Position numbers and translations under genes: made by a program
Origin: Propionibacteriales bacterium
GTDB taxonomy: Bacteria > Actinomycetota > Actinomycetes > Propionibacteriales > Nocardioidaceae
DNA: 64,000 nucleotides
Assembly (NCBI GenBank): GCA_026392455.1
Contig: JAPLCB010000004.1
Location: 434,001-498,000, forward strand
Direction: 5' to 3'
In this document: positions 26,113 through 34,100 of the stretch, piece after piece
Layout: the number at the start of each line of letters is the position of its first letter
How positions within the stretch are numbered: the stretch's first letter is position 1
Notes under the pieces: generated by a model
The model's input: the letters and a program-made list of their open reading frames with translations, nothing else
The model's database searches: none
What the model was told of the DNA's origin: nothing

Positions 26113-27912
26113 TCAGCGTGCAGGCTGGTGGAGCGTCGGCAGCGCCCGGCGCTCGTCGAACGGTGTCATCGCCAGGCGTGAGGTCTCGACGGCGTCGTGG
26201 AGCGCGAGGTGGCGGGTCGCGCCCCGGACCGGGCAGGACCACTCCCCGTCGACCTGGACCAGGCGGACCCCGACGCCCTCCAGCCAGCGCAGCACCTTCT
26301 CGGTCTCCTCCGCAGTGGCGGCGGGGGTGGGGCCGAGGCCCGACCGGACTGTCTCGGCGGACGCCTGGAGCTGCGCCACGTAGGTGCCGGCGTGGGCATC
26401 AGCGGGGATCACGCCGGCGGCGGCCAACCGCCCGAACCTGATCACGTGAACCGCCCACCGGCCGTCGTCCTCGCGCCGTGCGGCGACCACCTCGGCGCAC
26501 CGGGTGAGAGCGCTGAGGCGTTGGGTGCGGGAGGCTGCTCGCAGGAAGGCGGAGAGCCGGTCACGGTGGACCCCGGCGTCCTCGTAGCGTTCCTCGGCGC
26601 TGAGGAGGTCCATCCGCAGCGAGATCGCGGCGACGACCTCCTCGGCCCGGGTGAGCAGGTTGGCCCGCAGGTCGCTGACCATCTCGGCGTAGCGGTCGAG
26701 GTCGGTGCTGCCGTCGCAGGGGGAGAGGCAACGGCCCATCTCGGCGAGCACGCAGGCTGACCGCGACGGCGCCAGGGGGAGCCGCTCGCTGCACTGACGG
26801 ACCGGGAACGTCTCGTGCAGCGCGGCCAGAGATTTCTCCGCCCGCTTGCGCGAGCTGAACGGGCCGAAGTAGTCGGCGTCGTCGTCGAGGACCTGGCGCA
26901 CCAGGGAGAGTCGCGGCCAGGCTTCGTTGGTGAGCTTGAGCCAGTGCACCTTCTCGGGGAACCGGCTGCGGCGGTTGTAGCGCGGCTTGTGCTGCGCGAT
27001 CAGGCGCAGCTCGCGAACCTCGGCCTCCAGCGGGGTGGCGCACTCGATGCCCTCGACCCTGGTGGCCAGCCCGACCATCTCGCCCATCCGTGAGCGGGTC
27101 TCGGACGCGGTGAAGTACGAGCGCACCCGGGTGCGGAGGTCGCGGGAGGTGCCGACGTACAGGACGCGGTCGCGCTCGTCGCGGAAGAGGTAGACGCCGG
27201 GAGCATGCGGCAGGTCCTCGGCCAGGTGCCGCTTGCGGCGCTGCGCGGAGGTGACCCGGGACGTGAAGGTCTGCAGCTCCTCGATCGTGTGCACCCCGAG
27301 ACTGCCCAGCCGTTCGAAGAGACCGTGCAGGACGTCGACGGTGGCGCGGGCGTCGGACAGGGCGCGGTGGTTCGGGGTCGTGGCCGAGCCGAACGCGATC
27401 GCCAACGAGCTGAGCTTGCAGTTGGGTGCGTCGTCCCGGGTGATCACCCGGCGGGCCAGGCGCGCGGTGTCGAGCACCTCGAACGTCGGCCACGGATGAC
27501 CCAGCGCCTCGGCGTTGTGCTTGAGGAAGCCGACGTCGAACGGCGCGTTGTGCGCCACCAGCACGCACCCGCGGGCGAACTCCAGGAACGCCGGCAGCGC
27601 CGCGGCGATCGCAGGGGCGCCGGCCACCATGCCGTTGGTGATCCCGGTCAGCACGGCGATGAACGGGGGGATCTCGGCATGCGGGTTCACCAGGGTCTGG
27701 AACTCACCGAGGATCTCGCCGCCGCGCACCTTGACCGCGCCGATCTCGGTGATCATCGCTCCCTGCGAGACCGCCGCACCGGTGGTCTCGAGGTCGACGA
27801 CGCAGAACGTCAGCTCGCGCAACGGTCGCCCGAGCTCGTCGAAGCTCATCTGCTGCTCCCAGCGCGACGAGCCGCCCGCTGCGGGGGAGGTGTCGAGACG
27901 GGCGGTGGTCAT
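26113..27912 (-). CDS. DEDDh exonuclease fused to UvrC-like GIY-YIG nuclease
   Basis: A 599-residue two-nuclease protein. The N-terminal DnaQ-type exonuclease (about residues 33-200) shows ExoI FCVVDLETTG, ExoII HNAPFDVGFL and ExoIII HRALSDARATVDVL. A GIY-YIG domain follows (GVYLFRDERDRVLYVGTS), then a UvrC-like segment with a cysteine cluster (RSACVLAEMGRCLSPC) and a C-terminal helical region. There is no UvrC RNase H-like endonuclease domain. M. tuberculosis Rv2191 has the same architecture. A role in DNA repair or processing is inferred. The ATG at 27912 gives a natural N-terminus. Confidence 0.93.
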   Translation of the reverse strand: MTTARLDTSPAAGGSSRWEQQMSFDELGRPLRELTFCVVDLETTGAAVSQGAMITEIGAVKVRGGEILGEFQTLVNPHAEIPPFIAVLTGITNGMVAGAPAIAAALPAFLEFARGCVLVAHNAPFDVGFLKHNAEALGHPWPTFEVLDTARLARRVITRDDAPNCKLSSLAIAFGSATTPNHRALSDARATVDVLHGLFERLGSLGVHTIEELQTFTSRVTSAQRRKRHLAEDLPHAPGVYLFRDERDRVLYVGTSRDLRTRVRSYFTASETRSRMGEMVGLATRVEGIECATPLEAEVRELRLIAQHKPRYNRRSRFPEKVHWLKLTNEAWPRLSLVRQVLDDDADYFGPFSSRKRAEKSLAALHETFPVRQCSERLPLAPSRSACVLAEMGRCLSPCDGSTDLDRYAEMVSDLRANLLTRAEEVVAAISLRMDLLSAEERYEDAGVHRDRLSAFLRAASRTQRLSALTRCAEVVAARREDDGRWAVHVIRFGRLAAAGVIPADAHAGTYVAQLQASAETVRSGLGPTPAATAEETEKVLRWLEGVGVRLVQVDGEWSCPVRGATRHLALHDAVETSRLAMTPFDERRALPTLHQPAR

Positions 27913-28011
27913 GGGTCGACGGTAGGAAAGAGCACCGACACATTCGGCGCGACGCGCGCAACGCTGCGCAATAGGGTGGTTCCGGTCCCGTCCCCGAGCG
28001 CAGGAGTAGCC

Positions 28012-28254
28012 GTGAGCGACGCTCTTCCCGAACCGCACCAGCGCTGGCGCTGCGGTGGTTGCGGCAACCTGACCCGGTTCGACGTCTCCCGCACGCGGAG
28101 CACGACCGAGTTCTGGCACTTCGACCTCGCCGGCCGGCACGAGGTGGAGCAGGTCGAGCTGCGCTCGGAGACCGTCGGGTCGGTGACCTGTCGCTGGTGC
28201 GGCAGGTCGGACGCCATCGAGCTGATCGACCGCAGCGACGCGCCTACGTCGTAG
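28012..28254 (+). CDS. Small zinc-ribbon protein
   Basis: An 80-residue protein with two CxxC knuckles: CGGC near residue 14 and CRWC near residue 64. The spacing fits a zinc ribbon. The middle holds a Trp/His/Glu-rich stretch (FWHFDLAGRHEVEQVE). An AGGAG ribosome site precedes the GTG. A conserved-looking small protein between the nuclease and the next Cys-rich gene; the function is not known to me. Confidence 0.82.
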   Translation: MSDALPEPHQRWRCGGCGNLTRFDVSRTRSTTEFWHFDLAGRHEVEQVELRSETVGSVTCRWCGRSDAIELIDRSDAPTS

Positions 28255-28322
28255 TTGTGTCGGTGGTGGGTGCCACGCTCTGGCCAAGCCCTTCGACCGA
28301 CGGGCAAGAGGGGTGCGAACCG

Positions 28323-28529
28323 ATGACCATGCACATCGACTGCGGCACGTGTGCCGTCCGCGGGTTGTCCTGCCACGACTGCGTCGTGACCGTTCTGCTC
28401 GGCCCGCCTCCCGAGCTGAGCTTCGACCACGAGGAGCAGCTGGCCCTGGCAGTCCTTGCCGACTCGGGGCTGGTCCCACCGTTGCGGATGGTCACCCCGA
28501 TCGCTGGTCCCGAGGTCGAATCCGCCTGA
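28323..28529 (+). CDS. Small Cys-rich protein (CxxC...CxxC)
   Basis: A 68-residue protein whose N-terminus MTMHIDCGTCAVRGLSCHDC carries two CxxC pairs, followed by VVTVLLGPPPELSF. The pattern suggests a small metal site. An AGAGGGG ribosome site precedes the ATG. It sits just upstream of the c-di-AMP riboswitch region and on the same strand as the NlpC/P60 gene. I recall similar short proteins in other actinobacteria but know no function. Confidence 0.82.
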   Translation: MTMHIDCGTCAVRGLSCHDCVVTVLLGPPPELSFDHEEQLALAVLADSGLVPPLRMVTPIAGPEVESA

Positions 28530-28634
28530 CAGTGTGACTTCTGGGGCTGGTGTGACGTACGTGTCTCGAAACACACCGCAACGCCGGGCCGCGGTTTGGC
28601 GCCTCGTTACCGTTCGTTTATCGTTCATGACTCA

Positions 28635-28673
28635 GGTCCCTGCACGAGTCACTGCCCAGGTGATTCAGGGACC
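28635..28673 (+). other. Long hairpin in the leader upstream of the riboswitch
   Basis: GGTCCCTG (28635-28642) pairs with CAGGGACC (28666-28673); the loop contains a second imperfect stem (GAGTCAC/GTGATTC). It lies 13 bases before the riboswitch core and may be a terminator of the small gene upstream or a leader structure. Confidence 0.5.
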
Positions 28674-28685
28674 GCGCTGAGTCTG

Positions 28686-28835
28686 GCGCCGTGCTTCTCG
28701 GAGAGCATGGAACCGGAGCCGGGGAACCACATCTTCATGGGGTGAATCCGGCGGACGGGGATCAGGTCACTCTGACCCTGAACGCTGGTAGGGCGATCTT
28801 TGCGCCCGAATCCGTCAGCTCACCTGGTAGGCGTT
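28686..28835 (+). promoter_or_regulatory. c-di-AMP (ydaO/yuaA-type) riboswitch
   Basis: The leader contains the hallmark blocks of the ydaO riboswitch in the right order. These are GGAACCGGAGCCGGGGAACC (28709-28728), ATCTTCATGGGGTGAATCCG (28731-28750), GGTAGGGCGA near 28787, and CCGAATCCGTCAGCTCACC then GGTAGGC closing at about 28832. This class binds cyclic di-AMP and in actinobacteria is known in front of cell-wall hydrolase genes, exactly the context here. The start of NlpC/P60 is only about 25 bases downstream. The ribosome site AAGAGGAG (28840-28847) can pair weakly with CCTC just after it, which suggests control of translation; that part is inference. Edges are approximate. Confidence 0.9.
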
Positions 28836-28859
28836 CGACAAAGAGGAGACCCTCCGCTC

Positions 28860-29855
28860 GTGCTTCACGGCCGGAAACGCACCGCCACGCTCGTGGCGAC
28901 CCTGATCGCTGTCCTGATCGCCCTTGCTGCTGTCATCGTCGGGCCCATCGGTCCCGCGGCGAACGCCAAACCTGACCTGCAGACCGTCAAGAAGCAGGTG
29001 GAGGCGCTCGACCGCCAGGCAGAAGCTGCCTCGGAGCGCTACAACGACGCCAAGGTCAAGGTCACGCAGACCCAGACCAAGCTGACCGCACTCAACGCCG
29101 ACCTCGGGCGCCAGCAGCGGATCGTCGACTCGATGCGCGACCAGGTCGCCGCCCTCGTCGTCGAGCAGTTCCAGGGCAACTCGCTGTCCACCACCAGCCA
29201 GCTGGTGCTCTCCAGCAACCCCGATGCCTTCCTCGACAACCTGAACGCGGTCTCGGCGTACAACAGCCAGCGCGGCCAGGTGATGGAGGACTACAGCACC
29301 CAGCTCGACCGCCTCAAGCTGCGCAAGGGCGCCGCTGAGGCAGAGGCCGGTCGCCTGACCGCGCTGAAGAAGCAGATGCTCGACGAGAAGCAGGAGATCG
29401 ACCAGAAGGCTGCCAAGGCGCAGTCCCTGCTCGACGACCTCGAGGCCGAGGCGCGCGCCAAGCTCCTCGGTGGCGACTACTCCGGCTCCATCCCCAGCTT
29501 CAGCGGAGACGGCCGTGCTGCGACCGCCCTGCGGTACGCACTGGCCCAGGTCGGCAAGAGCTACGTCTACGGGGCGGCCGGGCCGAGTGCCTTCGACTGC
29601 TCCGGCCTGACGATGCGCGCCTGGGGTGCTGCCGGCGTCGGTCTGCCGCACTCGTCCCGGGCGCAGGCCTCCGGGATGCGGGTGTCCGAGTCGGACCTCC
29701 AGCCCGGTGACCTGGTCTTCTACTACAGCCCGGTCAGCCACGTCGGCATGTATCTCGGCAACGGTCTGATCGTGCACGCGGCCAACCCCAGTGCCGGCGT
29801 CCGGATCAGCCCGCTGCACTCGATGCCGTACTCCGGTGCGGTCCGTCCTGGCTGA
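28860..29855 (+). CDS. NlpC/P60 peptidoglycan hydrolase with coiled-coil domain
   Basis: A 331-residue secreted endopeptidase. A signal peptide (hydrophobic about 12-35, ending near PAANAKP) is followed by a long coiled coil (about 38-205). The C-terminal NlpC/P60 domain (about 222-331) has the catalytic Cys in FDCSGLTMRAW and His in VSHVGMYLGN and IVHAAN. The coiled-coil plus P60 layout matches RipC/Rv2190c-type proteins, which are controlled by inhibitory coiled coils. The GTG at 28860 has an AAGAGGAG site and follows a c-di-AMP riboswitch. An upstream in-frame start (28800) would lie inside the riboswitch and was rejected. Confidence 0.94.
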   Translation: MLHGRKRTATLVATLIAVLIALAAVIVGPIGPAANAKPDLQTVKKQVEALDRQAEAASERYNDAKVKVTQTQTKLTALNADLGRQQRIVDSMRDQVAALVVEQFQGNSLSTTSQLVLSSNPDAFLDNLNAVSAYNSQRGQVMEDYSTQLDRLKLRKGAAEAEAGRLTALKKQMLDEKQEIDQKAAKAQSLLDDLEAEARAKLLGGDYSGSIPSFSGDGRAATALRYALAQVGKSYVYGAAGPSAFDCSGLTMRAWGAAGVGLPHSSRAQASGMRVSESDLQPGDLVFYYSPVSHVGMYLGNGLIVHAANPSAGVRISPLHSMPYSGAVRPG

Positions 29856-31098
29856 TCGGCGACGCGCACCGGCACGGGCCCTCGGGTTCGTGCTGGTGGT
29901 GTGCTCGTTCCTGGTGGCCGGGTGCTCGGGCGACACCAGCATCCCGCCGCCTGCGGCACCGACGCCGTCGACCTCGGGTCGGGTCGCCGAGGCGATCGAG
30001 ACCGTCGCGGCGCTGGACAGTGCTCTGCGATCCGGTGATGCCGCGGCGGCTTCGGCACTCGGTCTTGCGGGGGCAGGCTCCCAGCTCGCGGCCGCTGCGT
30101 CGAACGTCACCAGGCTGGGTCTGGGCGACGTCGCGCTGCGCTACGTCCAGGACCTGAGCTCCACGACCGTCTCCGGGACCGCCGAGTTCGGACCGGAGTC
30201 GTGGCAGGCGACCGTCGCCGTCGACTACCGGTTGACCGACTGGGACTCCGGGACCACGCAGGTCGAGACCACCTTCACGTTCGCTCCGGGCCCGGACGGC
30301 CAGCTGATCGCCGGGGTCGGGGCCGCGGACGGTCGGACCCCCTTGTGGCTGGCTGGTCCGGTCCGTCCCGTCGTCGCCGGCCGCACCCTGGTCCTGGCCC
30401 GGGACGGTTCCGGCGCTCGCGAGTCCAGACTCGCGCAGCGGGCCGTCGCTGACGTCGGTCGGGTGATCGGGTCGTGGAAGGGACGGTTGGTCATCGAGGC
30501 GCCGGCCAGCGAGGCCGAGTTCGACCGCGCGCTGGGGACGACCCGCGAGCAGTACGCCGCCATTGCTGCGGTGACGGCCTCGGTCGACGGCTCCAACGCT
30601 GCGGGATCGCCGCTGCACGTGTTCCTGAACCCGGCGCTCTTCGACGCGCTCGGTCCCCGGGCAGCGCAGATCGTGATCAGTCACGAGTCCACCCACGTCG
30701 CCACCAGCGCCCCGTTCACCGCGAACATGCCCACCTGGCTGATCGAGGGGTTCGCGGACTACGTGGCGCTCGCGAACTCCGGCGTCGGTGTTCAGACGGC
30801 GGCCGCGCAGGTGATCAAGCGGATCCGGAAGGAGGGACTGCCCGATGCCCTGCCCAGCGACGCGGACCTGGTCCCGACCGCCCCCGGCCTCGGAGCGGCG
30901 TACGAGGAGGCCTGGTTGGTCAACCGCTTCCTCGCCCGTCGGTACGGCGAGCAGAAGCTGATCGCGTTCTACGACAGCGTCGACGCGGGGAGCTCGGCGG
31001 ACGAGGCGTTCGCCTCGGTCCTGGGCACCACGCAGCCACGGTTCGTGACCGCGTGGCGCGCGGACCTGCGGACGCTCACCAGCGGCGTGGCAAATTGA
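29836..31098 (+). CDS. Lipoprotein with peptidase-MA-like zinc metalloprotease domain
   Basis: A 420-residue lipoprotein; the lipobox LVAGC follows a hydrophobic signal. An NTF2-like or uncharacterised region (about 45-200) precedes a gluzincin-type domain with His283-Glu284-x-x-His287 (ISHESTHVA) and a third ligand, Glu304, in WLIEGFADYVAL. All expected zinc residues are present. The GTG at 29836 overlaps the end of the NlpC/P60 gene by 20 bases, so the two are coupled. The target is unknown; a cell-envelope protein is likely. Other in-frame GTG starts are possible. Confidence 0.86.
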   Translation: MRSVLADRRRAPARALGFVLVVCSFLVAGCSGDTSIPPPAAPTPSTSGRVAEAIETVAALDSALRSGDAAAASALGLAGAGSQLAAAASNVTRLGLGDVALRYVQDLSSTTVSGTAEFGPESWQATVAVDYRLTDWDSGTTQVETTFTFAPGPDGQLIAGVGAADGRTPLWLAGPVRPVVAGRTLVLARDGSGARESRLAQRAVADVGRVIGSWKGRLVIEAPASEAEFDRALGTTREQYAAIAAVTASVDGSNAAGSPLHVFLNPALFDALGPRAAQIVISHESTHVATSAPFTANMPTWLIEGFADYVALANSGVGVQTAAAQVIKRIRKEGLPDALPSDADLVPTAPGLGAAYEEAWLVNRFLARRYGEQKLIAFYDSVDAGSSADEAFASVLGTTQPRFVTAWRADLRTLTSGVAN

Positions 31099-31102
31099 CG
31101 AC

Positions 31103-32374
31103 GTGAACCCCCGGTCCTGGTCACCGGCGGCGCGGACCGGAGTCGTGGTCGTGGCCGTCGCCGGTGCAGCGCTCGTCGTCGTGGCTGCCACCCTGGTCCC
31201 GTGGGCCTGGCTTCCGGGCCAGCAGGTCCGGGCGGTCAGTGCGCGGACGGTCTTTACTGCTGCCCAGGTTCAACGTTTCGAGGACGTCTCCTGGATGTTC
31301 CGGCTCGCGAGCTGGGGCGGGCTCGCCGTCGGGCTCGGGGTCTCGGTGTGGCTGGGTCTCACCCGGTCCGGCACCCGGCTGCTCGGTCGTCTCCCGGGGC
31401 CGTGGGTGGTCCGGGTGCTGCTCGCGACCGGAGCCGTCACCCTCGCCGGGGCGCTGGCCAGGCTCCCGTTCGGGGTGCGTTCGCAGGATGTCGCCCGGGG
31501 GGCCGGCCTGAGCCGCCAGGGGTGGGGGAGCTGGGCGCTCGACGAGCTGATCACGGTCGCGATCACGGCGGTCTCGACCGCGTTGGTGCTGGCGATCGTC
31601 GTCGGCATCGCGCGCCGGGCGCCCCGTTCCTGGCCGGCCTGGGCCGCCGCTGCGGCGGCCGGGTTGGCCTTCGGTGGTTCCTTCGTCTACCCGGTCGTGG
31701 TGGAGCCGGTGTTCAACGACTTCACGTCGCTGCCCGACGGACGGCTGCGGACCGAGATCTTCGCGCTGGCTGCTGCGGAAGGGGTCCCGATCGACGACGT
31801 CCTGGTCGCCGACGCGTCACGCCGTACGACGACGCTGAACGCGTACGTCTCGGGCTTCGGGAGCACGCGCCGGGTGGTGCTCTACGACACGGTCCTGACC
31901 GGCTTGCCACGCCCGGAGATCGAGGTGATCGTGGCTCACGAGCTGGGCCACGCCAAGCACGACGACGTGCTCCTCGGCACGACGCTCGGTGCGCTCGGAG
32001 CGGCGGCCGGAGTCGGGCTCCTGGGGGTGCTCCTGTCCAGTCCACGGCTGCTTCGCCGCGCTGGTGCGAGCGGTCCGGGTGATCCCCGCGTCGTCGGCGC
32101 GTTGCTGGCGCTGGCGGCCGTGGGCACCTTGGTCGCGAGCCCGGTGGAGAACACCATCAGCCGGGCGATCGAGGCCCGTGCCGACCGAACCTCGCTGGAG
32201 GCGACCGGGGCTACCGACACGTTCATCGCGATGCAGCGCGAGCTGACCTTGCGATCGCTCTCGGACCCGACGCCGCCGTGGCTGAGCCAGCTCTGGTTCG
32301 GTTCGCACCCGACCGTTCTCCAGCGGGTCGCCCTGGCGGAGCAGCTCGCGGGCCGACAGTCGGGCCCCCGGTAG
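31103..32374 (+). CDS. M48-family membrane zinc metallopeptidase
   Basis: A 423-residue Ste24/HtpX-like peptidase with about six membrane helices. The zinc site His279-Glu280-x-x-His283 lies in VIVAHELGHAKHD, and Glu357 in the EARAD motif (AIEARADRTSLEAT) is the third ligand. It starts 4 bases after the lipoprotein peptidase, so the NlpC/P60-peptidase-M48 genes form one unit behind the riboswitch. A strong hairpin terminator follows. A role in quality control or maturation of envelope proteins is an inference. Confidence 0.92.
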   Translation: MNPRSWSPAARTGVVVVAVAGAALVVVAATLVPWAWLPGQQVRAVSARTVFTAAQVQRFEDVSWMFRLASWGGLAVGLGVSVWLGLTRSGTRLLGRLPGPWVVRVLLATGAVTLAGALARLPFGVRSQDVARGAGLSRQGWGSWALDELITVAITAVSTALVLAIVVGIARRAPRSWPAWAAAAAAGLAFGGSFVYPVVVEPVFNDFTSLPDGRLRTEIFALAAAEGVPIDDVLVADASRRTTTLNAYVSGFGSTRRVVLYDTVLTGLPRPEIEVIVAHELGHAKHDDVLLGTTLGALGAAAGVGLLGVLLSSPRLLRRAGASGPGDPRVVGALLALAAVGTLVASPVENTISRAIEARADRTSLEATGATDTFIAMQRELTLRSLSDPTPPWLSQLWFGSHPTVLQRVALAEQLAGRQSGPR

Positions 32375-32392
32375 CACGACCAGAATTGCGTC

Positions 32393-32426
32393 GTGGGCCG
32401 CAGCACCCTCAGGTGCTGCGGCCCAC
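32393..32426. terminator. Hairpin terminator between M48 and flp genes
   Basis: A perfect 15-bp stem, GTGGGCCGCAGCACC (32393-32407) with GGTGCTGCGGCCCAC (32412-32426), closes on a CTCA loop. It sits between the convergent M48 gene and the last flp gene and can serve both strands. Confidence 0.9.
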
Positions 32427-32475
32427 GCCCCCCGTGCGCGCCTGTGAACCGGGCGTCAGAGCCCGGCTGCAGGAA

Positions 32476-32688
32476 TCAACCGCAGGATGCGGTCGAGTCG
32501 TAGGTCCCGGCGGTGCCGCTGCTGACCTTGCCGCAGGTCTTGCTGAAGGTGTCCTTGATGACGCCGCCGAAGACGAACACGATGGCGACGATCAGGGCGG
32601 CGATGCCGGCGACCAGGAGGCCGTACTCGACGGCGGACGCGCCGTCCTCGTCACGTCGGCTGGTGATGGTGCGGAAGAAGTTGAGCAT
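32476..32688 (-). CDS. flp: Flp/Fap-type pilin, copy 1
   Basis: A 70-residue class IVb prepilin. A charged leader ending in Gly16 is followed by ASAVEYGLL, with the Glu5-Tyr6 pair of mature Flp pilins, a hydrophobic helix (residues 23-44) and a short tail with Cys52 and Cys69 that may form a disulfide. The AGGAG ribosome site is good. It differs from the other copies mainly at the N-terminus (MLNF) and at TYD near residue 63. It is the last of three tandem copies. The prepilin peptidase that should cut after Gly16 is not in the window. Confidence 0.95.
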   Translation of the reverse strand: MLNFFRTITSRRDEDGASAVEYGLLVAGIAALIVAIVFVFGGVIKDTFSKTCGKVSSGTAGTYDSTASCG

Positions 32689-32716
32689 GGTCGATCTCCT
32701 TGTCGTGGTGGTTGGA

Positions 32717-32929
32717 TCAGCCGCAGGACGCGGTCGAGCTGTAGGAACCGGCGGTGCCGCTGCTGACCTTGCCGCAGGTCTTGCTGAAGGTGTCCTTGAT
32801 GACGCCGCCGAAGACGAACACGATGGCGACGATCAGGGCGGCGATGCCGGCGACCAGCAGGCCGTACTCGACGGCGGACGCGCCGTCCTCGTCACGTCGG
32901 CTGGTGATGGTGCGGAAGAACTCGAGCAT
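32717..32929 (-). CDS. flp: Flp/Fap-type pilin, copy 2
   Basis: A 70-residue prepilin, the middle of three copies. It shares the body of copy 1 (leader FFRTITSRRDEDG, cleavage motif G/ASAVEYG, Cys52, Cys69) but has MLEF at the start and SYSS in the tail as in copy 3. It therefore looks like an intermediate or recombinant of the two neighbours. The ribosome site is AAGGGGA. The gap to copy 1 is 28 bases and to copy 3 is 36 bases. Confidence 0.95.
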   Translation of the reverse strand: MLEFFRTITSRRDEDGASAVEYGLLVAGIAALIVAIVFVFGGVIKDTFSKTCGKVSSGTAGSYSSTASCG

Positions 32930-32965
32930 GGGTAGATCCCCTTAGTTGAAGTAGAAGTAGTGGTG

Positions 32966-33178
32966 TCAGCCGCAGCTGGCGGTAGAGCTGTACGAGCCGG
33001 CGGTGCCGCTGCTGACCTTGCCGCAGGTCTTGCTGAAGACGTCCTTGATGACGCCGCCGAAGACGAACACGATGGCGACGATCAGGGCGGCGATGCCAGC
33101 GACCAGCAGGCCGTACTCGACGGCGGACGCACCGTCTTCGTCCCGCCGGCTGGTGATCTTGCGCATGAACTCAAGCAT
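32966..33178 (-). CDS. flp: Flp/Fap-type pilin, copy 3 (promoter-proximal)
   Basis: A 70-residue prepilin and the first of the three to be transcribed. Distinguishing residues are MLEFMRKI in the leader and VIKDVFSK after the helix. The frame is open further upstream, but the ATG at 33178 gives the same length and leader as the other copies and follows an AAGGGGAAGGG stretch. A TAGTCC-N5-GACTA inverted repeat lies about 110 bases upstream. It is probably the major pilin because it is closest to the promoter; that is inference. Confidence 0.94.
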   Translation of the reverse strand: MLEFMRKITSRRDEDGASAVEYGLLVAGIAALIVAIVFVFGGVIKDVFSKTCGKVSSGTAGSYSSTASCG

Positions 33179-33285
33179 TGGGTTTCCCTTCCCCTTTGTG
33201 ACGCCGGGCCCCGATGCAACCCGGCGATGTGTCAACTATGTCACTTTGATGACGAATAGGGAGGATATGTCCGGTTTGAGTAGAG

Positions 33286-33301
33286 TAGTCACTTCGGACT
33301 A
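33286..33301. promoter_or_regulatory. TAGTC-N6-GACTA inverted repeat upstream of flp
   Basis: TAGTC (33286-33290), spacer ACTTCG, GACTA (33297-33301). In flp orientation this reads TAGTCC-GAAGT-GACTA. It lies about 110 bases before flp copy 3 and 75 bases past the end of the response regulator gene. The same element occurs upstream of cpaB. Confidence 0.65.
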
Positions 33302-33376
33302 TGCCGGACCGTACGGTTGGCCCAGCGGTGACCAACGGCCCGAAACGGACCGTGCTCGAGCCTGCTGCAGGTGGGG

Positions 33377-34018
33377 CTACTGCGGCGGCGGGCTGGCGTC
33401 GATCAGACCCATCCGCATGGCCGAGACGAGCGCTTGGGCCCGGTTGCCCGCGCCCAGCTTCTCGTAGACCTTCGCGATGTGGGTCTTCGCAGTCGACTCG
33501 CTGATGTACAGGTTCGCGGCGATGGTCGCGACCCCGAGGCCGTCGGCGAGCAGATCGAGAACCTGGCGTTCCCGGTCGGAGAGCCGAGGGGTCGACGAGG
33601 ACAGGCGTCGCATCATCGCCTCGGGAAGTCCGGCGCAGGTGAAGCTCCGTGGAGCGACGGCTGCGTGCCGCGCTGCGGCGATGACCTCGCCGCTGGGGGA
33701 GTCCTTGCCGACGAAGGCGGAGGCGCCCGCGTCCATCGCGGCGAAGATCTGCTCGTCGCCGGCGTACATCGTGAGAACCACCAGGCCGAGGTCGTTGCGT
33801 TCCTTGCGCAGGGAGCGCACCAGGTCCAGGCCAGAGCCGTCGGGAAGACGGAGGTCGACCACGGCGACGTCGGGCTGCAGGGTGGAGATCATCGTCTGGG
33901 CGTCGGCGATCGTGGCGGCCTCGCCGACGACGGTGAACCCGGCCTCGCGGGCGAAGGCCATCGCCAGGCCGTGCCGGATGAGCTCGTGATCGTCGACCAG
34001 CAGTACGGACGTGCTCAC
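33377..34018 (-). CDS. LuxR/NarL-family response regulator in the tad locus
   Basis: A 213-residue response regulator. The receiver (residues 1-120) has phospho-acceptor Asp55 in VAVVDLRLPDGSG. The C-terminal LuxR helix-turn-helix (about 145-210) contains LSDRERQVLDLLADG and YISESTAKTHIAKVYEKLG. It pairs with the histidine kinase 82 bases upstream. It is placed between that kinase and the flp pilins, so control of pilus genes is the natural hypothesis. Dimeric LuxR-type regulators bind short inverted repeats such as the one 75 bases beyond its stop. Confidence 0.93.
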   Translation of the reverse strand: MSTSVLLVDDHELIRHGLAMAFAREAGFTVVGEAATIADAQTMISTLQPDVAVVDLRLPDGSGLDLVRSLRKERNDLGLVVLTMYAGDEQIFAAMDAGASAFVGKDSPSGEVIAAARHAAVAPRSFTCAGLPEAMMRRLSSSTPRLSDRERQVLDLLADGLGVATIAANLYISESTAKTHIAKVYEKLGAGNRAQALVSAMRMGLIDASPPPQ

Positions 34019-34100
34019 GTGTTACCTCCCCCGGTTCTTGGCGTTTGATGCGCAGAGCGTTGCCGCAGCGTATCGGCTCGGCGCGGGTTGACGACGCAGG

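Larger units (their letters stand above)
32476..33178. repeat. Tandem triplication of the flp gene (about 245-bp unit)
   Basis: Three units of period 241 and 249 bp share nearly identical coding sequence, for example the shared block reading CTGCTGACCTTGCCGCAGGT in each. Spacers between genes differ more than the genes, indicating recent duplication or gene conversion of the coding part. Confidence 0.95.

Noticed and set aside
28691-28975. Open frame across the leader of the NlpC/P60 gene
   Set aside because: It coincides with the riboswitch core and has no ribosome site or recognisable protein pattern.
32476-33178. Regularly spaced repeats that could suggest a CRISPR array
   Set aside because: The unit is about 245 bp and coding; these are tandem pilin genes.
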